Of a stretch of 9,228 bases of DNA, positions 1 to 5,828 are shown piece after piece. The DNA comes from a bacterium (GTDB lineage: Bacteria; CG03), in assembly GCA_013791675.1 (NCBI GenBank), contig VMTI01000115.1, positions 1 through 9,228 on the forward strand. The letters are read 5' to 3'. The translations under genes were made by a program, and so were the position numbers. Below the pieces are notes generated by a model. The model was not told the DNA's origin. It saw only the letters and a list, made by a program, of their open reading frames with translations, and made no database searches. Position 1 is the first letter of the stretch. Every line of letters begins with the position of its first letter.

Positions 1-6
1 GCCCAT
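1..6 (-). CDS. Probable start of the next gene in the operon (only two codons in window)
   Basis: On the minus strand the stop codon of the mlaE-type gene (TAA, bases 8-6) overlaps an ATG (bases 6-4) as TAATG, followed by GGC (Met-Gly). Such overlaps usually mark a translationally coupled next gene. In many bacteria an MlaE-type permease is followed by its ABC ATPase (MlaF-type) and then an MCE-domain protein (MlaD-type), so an ATPase is the natural expectation. With two codons visible the identity is inference only. Confidence 0.4.
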
Positions 7-770
7 TATCCTATTCCTATGCTTATCAGAAGTGACGACAAAAAATAATCCGTTACAAGTATCATCACCATCGCCGTGACGACCGCCCTGGTCGTTGCTT
101 TCCCCACGCCCTCCGCGCCGCCTTGCGTTATCAGTCCGTTATAGCATGAAATCCACGCGATAATCAAAGCGAAAAAAACGGTTTTTATCAGGCCGTGGGC
201 AAGATCCGATATTCCCATCTGGGTTATTTCATCCCAGTATTTTGAAAAAGGAATATTGAGCTTATACATGCCGACGATAAGTCCGCCGAAAATACCGGAA
301 CAGTTTGAAAAAACAACAAGAAAAGGAAGCGCCGCGATAAAAGCTATGAAGCGCGGCACACAGATATATTCCACAGGTTCAGTGCCGAGCGTATAAAGAG
401 CGTCTATCTGCTCCGTCACTTTCATGGTGCCGATTTCAGCGGTCATAGCCGCTCCCGCGCGGCCGGTCACAACTATTGACGTCAGCACGGGGCCCAGCTC
501 AAGTATCATGGAATAGCCCACAGCCAGTCCCACATAAATGGGTTCGTTAAAAACTGAACGGAAAGTTTCTCCCGTCTGCAGCGCGAGAACCATTCCCGTA
601 AAAAATCCGCACAGCGCCGCCAGCGGCACGGATTGGGCTCCTATAAAAAGCACCTGTTCAGCGGTGTTTTTCCAGTCAATACGCCCGCTGATTATGGCTT
701 TGACGGTCTTATATAAAAGCACAGAAGCGTCGCCGATCTCACCGAAAGTTTGTTCCATGTATTTTTTCAT
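6..770 (-). CDS. mlaE: MlaE/YrbE-family ABC transporter permease
   Basis: This 254-residue protein has the full length of the MlaE (YrbE, DUF140) inner-membrane permease family. That family works with an ATPase (MlaF) and a substrate-binding MCE protein (MlaD) to move phospholipids between inner and outer membranes. The N-terminal ~40 residues look like an interfacial helix region. Hydrophobic segments lie near residues 41-66, 79-102, 139-170, 192-215 and 228-252. The most conserved stretch, residues 91-125, starts ELGPVLTSIVVTGRAGAAMT and ends in EQIDAL; it resembles the family's cytoplasmic coupling loop. A second family motif, GGAEGVGKATTRAVV, is at 217-231. The start ATG overlaps the alr stop (ATGA), with only a weak GTGAG upstream, so translation is probably coupled. 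A second in-frame ATG is at codon 5. An MlaE-type gene implies a diderm envelope. The substrate is inferred from the family; the permease call is firm. Confidence 0.92.
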   Translation of the reverse strand: MKKYMEQTFGEIGDASVLLYKTVKAIISGRIDWKNTAEQVLFIGAQSVPLAALCGFFTGMVLALQTGETFRSVFNEPIYVGLAVGYSMILELGPVLTSIVVTGRAGAAMTAEIGTMKVTEQIDALYTLGTEPVEYICVPRFIAFIAALPFLVVFSNCSGIFGGLIVGMYKLNIPFSKYWDEITQMGISDLAHGLIKTVFFALIIAWISCYNGLITQGGAEGVGKATTRAVVTAMVMILVTDYFLSSLLISIGIG

Positions 771-1855
771 TTTTTACTCACATACACGCGCGGGACGCGG
801 CAGGAGATGCCGCAGCAGATTTCATAGTTTATGGTACCGCAGGTATCCGCTATCTCCGAGGCGGATATCGACTCCCCTCCCTGATTTCCCATAAAAACAG
901 CTTCATCACCGACGTGGGCGCCGGGGATATCCGTCACATCTATCATTGTCATATCCATACAGACGCGCCCGGCTATGGGAGCCCGGCTCCCGTGGATAAG
1001 CATACTGCCTTTGTTGGAAAGCTCACGCCTTACGCCGTCGGCATAACCGGCTGGGAGAGTGGCTATAACAGAATTTCTTTTCGCTTTCCACGTCCCTCCG
1101 TAAGAAACACTTTCACCCCGTTTTATTTTTCTTATATAAACGATTCTGCTTAAAAAGCTCATGACGGGTTTAAGCCCGCTGTAAGAAGGATAGGGTTTGA
1201 GTCCGTAAAGGCCTAAGCCCGGCCTGATATGCGTGCATGTATTAATTACAAAACGCTCGGCCGCTGTGTTGGACGCGTGTAAAATTTTCGGCGATACCCC
1301 TGCTTTGTTCAATTGTTTTATAAGATTTCTAAATTTCCCCGCCTGATTCAAGGTAAGTTTTCTGTCCGTGTCCGCCGAGGGGAAATGAGTGTATATGCCC
1401 TCTATCAGCAAATTCTTAATTTTTGAAAGTTTAATTATATTGTCATAAGCACCCGTTACGGCAAAGCCTATTCTGTTCATTCCGGTATCAACTTTAATAT
1501 GCACGGGAACCGGCGCGCGGGATATTTCCGAAAGGGATTTTCCAGACTCAAGAGACGCTATTGTCGGGGTGAGACGGTATTTTATGACTTCCCTGAAATT
1601 AGTAAAGGGATAAACGCTGCCGCCGATAAGAATACTGCTTTTTATGCCGGCTTTTCTAAGTTCTATTCCCTCTTCAATAAGCGCTACGGAAAAAAAATTT
1701 ACGCCTTCCTTTTCCAGTGTTCGCGCTATTTGCACCGCGCCGTGTCCGTAAGCGTCGGCTTTAACCACGGCTATTACCGGTGTTTTACGCGATAATCCGC
1801 GGCAGTTGATTTTTAGATGAGCCAGATTTATTTCGCAGTAAGTGGGCCTGATCAT
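767..1855 (-). CDS. alr: Alanine racemase (PLP-dependent)
   Basis: This 362-residue cytoplasmic enzyme interconverts L- and D-alanine with pyridoxal phosphate, supplying D-Ala for peptidoglycan. It shows the fold-type III racemase layout: an N-terminal barrel with the PLP lysine in AVVKADAYGHG (K32), then HIKVDTGMNRIGF (119-131), EGIYTHFPSAD (152-162), HASNTAA (193-199) and RPGLGLYGL (211-219). A C-terminal beta domain follows. It carries the second catalytic residue, a tyrosine in SVSYGGTW (Y252), and the CMDMTMIDVTD motif (299-309). Both catalytic residues are present and the length is normal (families run ~360-390), so it should be active. The start is set by an ATGA overlap with the dnaB stop and the upstream Shine-Dalgarno is weak, which suggests translational coupling to dnaB. 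Its stop overlaps the mlaE start in the same way. It could serve as the main biosynthetic or a catabolic racemase; its place in a housekeeping operon favours the biosynthetic role. Confidence 0.96.
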   Translation of the reverse strand: MIRPTYCEINLAHLKINCRGLSRKTPVIAVVKADAYGHGAVQIARTLEKEGVNFFSVALIEEGIELRKAGIKSSILIGGSVYPFTNFREVIKYRLTPTIASLESGKSLSEISRAPVPVHIKVDTGMNRIGFAVTGAYDNIIKLSKIKNLLIEGIYTHFPSADTDRKLTLNQAGKFRNLIKQLNKAGVSPKILHASNTAAERFVINTCTHIRPGLGLYGLKPYPSYSGLKPVMSFLSRIVYIRKIKRGESVSYGGTWKAKRNSVIATLPAGYADGVRRELSNKGSMLIHGSRAPIAGRVCMDMTMIDVTDIPGAHVGDEAVFMGNQGGESISASEIADTCGTINYEICCGISCRVPRVYVSKK

Positions 1856-3270
1856 ATACTCATTTCTTCGCCTAAAGGTTTTTCCAGTTCGGTAAACAGC
1901 GAAAACTTCTGCATGAATTTCAGCTCAATTGTGCCGGTCGCCCCGTTTCTCTGCTTCCCTATTATCACTTCCATGACGGGATTGGGAACATTTTCCTCAA
2001 TGTCCTCCTGGCTGTGAAGAAAAAGCACAAGATCCGCATCCTGCTCAATTGCCCCCGAATCACGCAGATCCGACAGTCTCGGACGGCTCGCTTTGCCCGT
2101 GCGCTTTGTGACTTCCCTGGAAAGCTGCGAAAGAGCTATGATGGGAACGCTCAGCTCTTTTGCCATTATTTTTAAATCCCTTGATATTTTGGATATTTCA
2201 AACTGCCTGCCCTGCCTGCTGTATTTTTCATCAGCAGACATAAGCTGAAGATAATCTATGATTATCAGCGCGAGCCCTCTCTCCGAGCTGATTTTCCGCG
2301 CTCGCGTCTTCATTTCAAGCACTGACGGAGAAGATGTTGAATCTATAAAAACCGGATAATTCATCAGCCTGTTCACGGTGCTGTTTATTTTATCTTCCAT
2401 TTGACTGGTGATGCACTGGTCAAGGGCTTCATATCTGAGGCTGTTGCCGGAAATATGGGCTTCGGCGGCGAGAATTCTTCTGAATATTTCGTCAGATGTC
2501 ATTTCCAGAGAAAAAACACACACCGCCGGCGCTTTGCTGTTTTCATATTTTTTTACAAGCTGGGACGCCGCATTCATGCATATGTTTATGCCGAAAGTCG
2601 TCTTCCCGACACTGGGCCTTGCGGCAATTATAATGAGCTGCCCGGGCGACATACCGAAAGTTTTCTGGTCCAAATGCCTGTATCCGAATTTCACTATAGT
2701 GCTGTGCTTGGTGTCGCCTATACCGTTTATAAAATCTTTTCCGAGTCCGCTGAGCGTATCAAACTCTCTGGCGCTGGTCAGATCCGATGTCACCTGCATT
2801 ATGCTCTGCGCGGAACTGTCCATAACTTCCTTGGCCGGCCTCGTGTCCTTAAAGCACATGTTTATTATGTCGGCGCCCGACTGAATAAGGCGCCTCAGCA
2901 TATACTTGTCTTTTACAATCTTCGCGTAATCGCCGGCGTGCGCCGACACCTCTACCGTTTCAACCAGATACGAAAGGTACTCAATCCCTCCGATTTTCTC
3001 AAGCTCATGTTTGCCGTCAAGAGCCGATTGCAGCGTTATCAGATCCAGCGGCGTGGAATTTGCCAGAAGTTCAATGAGAGTTTCATATATGATGCGATGC
3101 CTGTCGTCGTAAAAAACTTCTCCCTTGAATCCTATTATCGCGCTGACGGTATGAATTATATCCTTGTCCATCAGCACCGCTCCGAGCACCGCTCTTTCCA
3201 CTTCTATGTCATTCGGCGGAACATTAAATTCCGGATTACCGGCGATATTTGAATTTTTTTTCGCCGTCAT
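1852..3270 (-). CDS. dnaB: Replicative DNA helicase DnaB
   Basis: This 472-residue protein is the hexameric helicase that unwinds DNA 5'-3' at the replication fork and recruits primase. The N-terminal helical domain (about 15-125) begins with the family pattern NDIEVERAVLGAVLMD. A linker (~125-175) leads to the RecA-like ATPase domain. That domain has Walker A ARPSVGKTT (217-225, K223), FSLEM (253-257), Walker B LIIIDYLQLM (335-344), the SQLSREV segment (381-387), DLRDSGAIEQDAD (401-413) and the arginine-finger region KQRNG (439-443). No intein or frameshift interrupts it. Small departures from the usual consensus are KFGYRHLD in place of a TGF..LD-type start to the ATPase domain, and a few extra residues before FSLEM. 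The ATG follows the rplI TAA with no gap. Its Shine-Dalgarno (AAGGA, 4 bases upstream) lies inside the rplI 3' end. The helicase identity is secure. Confidence 0.98.
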   Translation of the reverse strand: MTAKKNSNIAGNPEFNVPPNDIEVERAVLGAVLMDKDIIHTVSAIIGFKGEVFYDDRHRIIYETLIELLANSTPLDLITLQSALDGKHELEKIGGIEYLSYLVETVEVSAHAGDYAKIVKDKYMLRRLIQSGADIINMCFKDTRPAKEVMDSSAQSIMQVTSDLTSAREFDTLSGLGKDFINGIGDTKHSTIVKFGYRHLDQKTFGMSPGQLIIIAARPSVGKTTFGINICMNAASQLVKKYENSKAPAVCVFSLEMTSDEIFRRILAAEAHISGNSLRYEALDQCITSQMEDKINSTVNRLMNYPVFIDSTSSPSVLEMKTRARKISSERGLALIIIDYLQLMSADEKYSRQGRQFEISKISRDLKIMAKELSVPIIALSQLSREVTKRTGKASRPRLSDLRDSGAIEQDADLVLFLHSQEDIEENVPNPVMEVIIGKQRNGATGTIELKFMQKFSLFTELEKPLGEEMSI

Positions 3271-3717
3271 TTATTCCTTCGCCGTCACCCATACTTTTAC
3301 TGAAGCGCTCACTTCCGGATGAAGCTTGATTTCAATATCATAAATCCCGATTTCCTTTATGGCCTCTTTTATGATTATTGATTTTCTGTCAACATTTATA
3401 TTTTTTTCCGCGAGCGCATCCGCTATTTCGGAAACGCTTAATGCCCCGAAAAGTTTTTTCTCCTCGTGCACATTCTTTGATATATTGATTTCGGTTTTGT
3501 TTATCGCCTCCGCCGCATCTTTCGCTTTCTGAAGAATTTTTCCTTTCTCGGCGATATAACGCGATTTCATTTTTTCAACCTGCTGTTCGGAATGCTTTGT
3601 CGCTTTTAAAGCAAAGCCCCCGGGCAAAAGATAGTTTCTCGCGTATCCGTCGGCAACAAGCTTTACCGCGCCTATATCCCCCAAATTTTCAACATTTTTT
3701 GTCAGTATAACTTTCAT
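3271..3717 (-). CDS. rplI: 50S ribosomal protein L9
   Basis: This 148-residue protein matches the usual L9 length and layout. The N-terminal RNA-binding domain (1-~40) carries the L9 signature around VADGYARNYLLPGGFA (21-36). A long charged connecting helix (~41-75) follows, then a C-terminal globular domain containing KLFGALSVSEIADAL (88-102). L9 binds 23S rRNA near the L1 stalk and helps limit frameshifting. The start ATG has a strong Shine-Dalgarno (AGGAGG, bases 3722-3727, 4-base spacing), which fixes it. An inverted repeat lies immediately upstream of that site (see 3729-3751). The stop codon abuts the dnaB start, so the two genes are almost certainly co-transcribed and translationally linked. 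Confidence 0.98.
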   Translation of the reverse strand: MKVILTKNVENLGDIGAVKLVADGYARNYLLPGGFALKATKHSEQQVEKMKSRYIAEKGKILQKAKDAAEAINKTEINISKNVHEEKKLFGALSVSEIADALAEKNINVDRKSIIIKEAIKEIGIYDIEIKLHPEVSASVKVWVTAKE

Positions 3718-3728
3718 ATTTCCTCCTC

Positions 3729-3751
3729 GGGGCAGTATTTAATAATGCCCC
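3729..3751 (-). promoter_or_regulatory. Hairpin just upstream of the rplI ribosome binding site
   Basis: The 39-base gap between yybS and rplI contains a perfect 6-bp inverted repeat, GGGGCA/TGCCCC, around an 11-base AT-rich loop. Two further A-U pairs can form after a G-A mismatch. The hairpin ends one base before the AGGAGG ribosome binding site. It is not followed by a T-run on the minus strand, so it does not look like a terminator. It could tune rplI/dnaB translation or be an RNA processing site; both are inference. Confidence 0.45.
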
Positions 3752-3756
3752 TCTGC

Positions 3757-4644
3757 CTAACCTTCAATTTTTTTATGTTTTTTAAATTTCACCCATCTGC
3801 TCATCACTCCGATTGCGGCCGCCGCCGGCCATAAAAAAGCGAAAGAGGCGGTGACAGCAGTTCTCAAAAACGGCCCCGCTCCGGCGCTCCGAAGCCATGC
3901 CCATATTATTCCGCATCCTGATACAAAGAAAAAAAATACTGCCACTGTCAAAATATTTTCCGATAAATAGGAGACAAAGAAATATTTCTGCGCGGCCGCC
4001 TGAAAAGCCAGCGCGAAAGACAATACATAAATGGAAACAGGCACCCCCTTCGCTGAAACGTCAAACGCGGTTTTTCTGCCCGTTATAAATCCTATGAATA
4101 TGAGATGAAGAAAATAACCCGCTGTTAACATAATAAGCGCCATGGCGGGAATGATCCTGAAAGCTTTTTCCGCCACGGCAGCCGCCGCCTGAGGGTTGGC
4201 TATAATTGCCGCGCTCCCTGAAAGAGAAAACAGAAATATTTTAGACAACCCGCGGAAGACGCCCGCATCGGATACCAGGGAAAACATTTCTCCCGCCGCA
4301 AGCATCGCAAAAACGGCGGAAAAAAAACCCATAAAAAGTTTTCTGAAATAATTTGCCGGATTTTTAAGTAATCCTGCGGCGATACATCCTGACGCGGCGG
4401 AAACAAAAATCAAAAAACCCGACGGCGCCGCTGTGATAACAACGATTGCCGTGCTCGAGGCCAGCAGCGCCAGAAATTCGCGCTTCCTGCCGGATGAGTT
4501 TAAAATCCCCAGAGAAACGGCTCCGGGAAAATAAAAAACCGGCATTATGGCTCCGAGAGCCAGCATTGTCAGTGTCACCGAGGCGAAAACCGGAAATTTC
4601 ACGCGGGCCACAGAGCCCTTTCCCTCACAGGGAAATAAAACCAT
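3757..4644 (-). CDS. YybS-like polytopic membrane protein (DUF2232)
   Basis: This 295-residue, very hydrophobic protein has about eight predicted membrane segments: near 18-48 (possibly two), 57-73, 76-93, 102-123, 162-189, 202-217, 229-250 and 259-280. The tail is short and basic. It has no catalytic motif I recognise. Three points support the DUF2232/YybS family: the ~300-residue length, the C-terminal IGVMSRWVKFKK (278-289), which resembles the family's GlxDxWxDFRK-like ending, and the position between rpsR and rplI, where DUF2232 genes often sit. The family's function is not established as far as I know. The annotated ATG lies one base after the rpsR stop and has no clear Shine-Dalgarno. 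A GTG at codon 12 (base 4611), preceded closely by GAGGGAAAGG, is an attractive alternative start and would give a cleaner N-terminus. Unlike Bacillus, no gdpP (yybT) gene separates it from rplI. Confidence 0.75.
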   Translation of the reverse strand: MVLFPCEGKGSVARVKFPVFASVTLTMLALGAIMPVFYFPGAVSLGILNSSGRKREFLALLASSTAIVVITAAPSGFLIFVSAASGCIAAGLLKNPANYFRKLFMGFFSAVFAMLAAGEMFSLVSDAGVFRGLSKIFLFSLSGSAAIIANPQAAAAVAEKAFRIIPAMALIMLTAGYFLHLIFIGFITGRKTAFDVSAKGVPVSIYVLSFALAFQAAAQKYFFVSYLSENILTVAVFFFFVSGCGIIWAWLRSAGAGPFLRTAVTASFAFLWPAAAAIGVMSRWVKFKKHKKIEG

Positions 4645-4645
4645 A

Positions 4646-4888
4646 TCAGATCGTGTAAGGAAGCAGCGCTATTTGCCGGGCTCTCTTAATTGCCGTTGTC
4701 AAAGCCCTCTGATGGCGAGCGCATGTTCCCGTAATCGCAGAAGGAAGAATGCGGGCGCTCTCGCCTATGAAATTAGCCAGAACACGCACATTCTTGTAAT
4801 CTATTTCCATCCGTGTTTTACAGAATCTGCAGCTTCTTTTCGGCCTGACCGTTTTTGAAAATCTTTTTTTAAATGTTTTTTTTTCCAT
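4646..4888 (-). CDS. rpsR: 30S ribosomal protein S18 (zinc-ligand form)
   Basis: This 80-residue S18 pairs with S6 on the 30S platform. The conserved core runs from IDYKNVRVLANFI to the C-terminal KRARQIALLPYT, as expected. It has a C-x2-C pair (C20, C23) and a C-x2-H pair (C56, H59). This is the 'C+' form of S18 expected to bind zinc; many other S18 proteins have lost these ligands. A good Shine-Dalgarno (AGGAGA, bases 4894-4899, 5-base spacing) fixes the start, 28 bases after ssb. The S6-SSB-S18 order is the classic one. Downstream, the membrane protein gene starts one base after the stop codon. Confidence 0.98.
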   Translation of the reverse strand: MEKKTFKKRFSKTVRPKRSCRFCKTRMEIDYKNVRVLANFIGESARILPSAITGTCARHQRALTTAIKRARQIALLPYTI

Positions 4889-4916
4889 TTTTCTCTCCTG
4901 CTTTATATTTTACCTT

Positions 4917-5354
4917 TTAAAAAGGCACCTCATCTTCCGAAGGACTGCCCGGCGGCTCATCCTGTATGTCCCCGGCCGACGCACTTCCGTCATGCGCGGC
5001 TTCGTCACCGGCGCTTCGCGGCCCGCCTGATAAAAACTGCACAGACATCGCCACAACCTCAAGCTTGGATCTTTTTTCTCCCTGTGGATTTTCCCAGCTG
5101 CTGCTGACAATCCTGCCATCTATAAAAACAGGACTCCCTTTTTTAAGATACTGCGCGCAGTTCTCGGCCGAGCGGCCCCACACGGACACAGGAACAAAAG
5201 AAACCTGTTTCTTCTGTTCTCCTGAAACCTTATCCCGGTAAACTCTGTTGCAGGCGACGGTAAAATGAGTCACCGCCTGATCGGTTTTCGTGTAGCGTTT
5301 CTCCGGATCCCTCGTGAGATTTCCCATCAGCATCACTTTGTTAAAATTAGCCAT
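4917..5354 (-). CDS. ssb: Single-stranded DNA-binding protein
   Basis: This 145-residue SSB coats single-stranded DNA during replication, repair and recombination. The N-terminal OB fold spans about 1-110. It opens with FNKVMLMGNLTRDPE and continues through HFTVACNR, VSFVPVSVWGRSAENCAQYLKKG and VFIDGRI. Aromatic residues at W59, W87 and F107 are suited to base stacking. A disordered Gly/Ser/Pro/Asp-rich linker (about 111-138) leads to the acidic tip EDEVPF. That tip is the counterpart of DDDIPF in E. coli, which docks partner proteins. A near-perfect Shine-Dalgarno (GGGAGG, bases 5361-5366, 6-base spacing) fixes the start. It lies between rpsF and rpsR and probably shares their transcript. 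The 83-base gap upstream holds two hairpins (5381-5417). Confidence 0.98.
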   Translation of the reverse strand: MANFNKVMLMGNLTRDPEKRYTKTDQAVTHFTVACNRVYRDKVSGEQKKQVSFVPVSVWGRSAENCAQYLKKGSPVFIDGRIVSSSWENPQGEKRSKLEVVAMSVQFLSGGPRSAGDEAAHDGSASAGDIQDEPPGSPSEDEVPF

Positions 5355-5380
5355 TTCTAACCTCCCTTTTTGTGTTCATT

Positions 5381-5417
5381 CCCTTTTTTGTAAAAGGGGT
5401 GGCTCGCTCTTGGCGAG
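5381..5417. repeat. Two adjacent small inverted repeats between rpsF and ssb
   Basis: The rpsF-ssb gap contains CCCTTTT-TTGT-AAAAGGG (5381-5398, perfect 7-bp stem). Four bases later comes CTCGC-TCTTG-GCGAG (5403-5417, perfect 5-bp stem). Neither is followed by a T-run in the minus (sense) direction, so they are not standard terminators. The paired-palindrome layout resembles short interspersed extragenic repeats (REP-like), but only one copy is in the window, so repetitiveness cannot be shown. They could also act as mRNA processing or stability elements between rpsF and ssb. Confidence 0.45.
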
Positions 5418-5437
5418 ACGGGGTATTTGTCCGACTG

Positions 5438-5725
5438 CTAATCATCAAGTTTCAGCGTCATAAATCTGAGAATAGCGTCAGTGCGCCTGTAAAATAAAGA
5501 AAGATTGTTGGGTACTTCCGCTACAAGTGATGAAAACTTCACATAATAGTAAAATCCCTCTTTGTTTTTTTTGATCTCGTAGGCAAGCGTTTTTTTGCCC
5601 CAGTTCTGCTCCGACAACACCGCTGTCTTCTTCTCTGATAAAATCCCTTTTACTTCTTTAAGGATTTCATCCTGCCGTTCCTGATTTGCGTCAGGCTGCA
5701 CAATAAAAATTGTCTCGTAATTCAC
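5438..5725 (-). CDS. rpsF: 30S ribosomal protein S6
   Basis: This 95-residue S6 has normal length and the expected features: N-terminal YETIFIVQP, the central NWGKKTLAYEIKKNKEGFYY region (41-60), and C-terminal YRRTDAILRFMTLKLDD. S6 forms a dimer with S18 that binds the central domain of 16S rRNA. The start codon is GTG, not ATG. It is fixed by AGGAGG at bases 5730-5735 (4-base spacing) and by the lack of any in-frame ATG until residue 89. It is the first gene of the long operon running through ssb, rpsR, yybS, rplI, dnaB, alr and mlaE. A promoter and a structured leader lie upstream, which is where S6:S18 feedback regulation acts in other bacteria. Confidence 0.97.
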   Translation of the reverse strand: MNYETIFIVQPDANQERQDEILKEVKGILSEKKTAVLSEQNWGKKTLAYEIKKNKEGFYYYVKFSSLVAEVPNNLSLFYRRTDAILRFMTLKLDD

Positions 5726-5743
5726 GAAACCTCCTTTTTGGCC

Positions 5744-5779
5744 TTAAGTCCGCCGCGCGGCGGAAAAGAAAGCTCTTAA
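5744..5779 (-). promoter_or_regulatory. Structured rpsF leader; candidate S6:S18 autoregulatory element
   Basis: Between the predicted transcription start (~5792) and the rpsF ribosome binding site lies a perfect 16-base palindrome, TCCGCCGCGCGGCGGA (5749-5764). It is enclosed by a second pairing, TTAAG (5775-5779) with CTTAA (5744-5748). The outer stem stacks directly on the inner one on its 3' side and leaves a 10-base pyrimidine-rich bulge (5765-5774) on the 5' side. There is no T-run after it, so it is not a terminator. In many bacteria the S6:S18 complex represses its own operon by binding an rpsF leader structure with CCG elements. Location and structure fit that role, but I cannot confirm the motif match. 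Confidence 0.45.
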
Positions 5780-5799
5780 TAACCAACTGTCTGAATCTG

Positions 5800-5828
5800 T
5801 TTATACAATATCCCTCAGAATAAATCAA
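5800..5828 (-). promoter_or_regulatory. Predicted sigma70-type promoter of the rpsF operon
   Basis: On the minus strand TTGATT (bases 5828-5823) and TATAAA (5805-5800) are separated by exactly 17 bases. They match four and five of six consensus positions. The -35 box lies inside the last codons of hppA and the -10 box just after its stop. The predicted start near 5792 gives a leader of about 65 bases that contains the hairpin at 5744-5779. No intrinsic terminator separates hppA from this promoter, so read-through from hppA is possible. Confidence 0.6.

Noticed and set aside
2401..3252. Long open reading frame of 283 codons on the plus strand, antisense to dnaB
   Set aside because: It lies entirely inside dnaB, whose conserved motifs are intact on the other strand. 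The translation shows no recognisable domain, so it is a reading-frame shadow.
5749..5764. GC-rich 16-base palindrome as an intrinsic terminator of hppA
   Set aside because: No T-run follows it on the minus strand, and it lies downstream of the predicted rpsF promoter, so it belongs to the rpsF leader.
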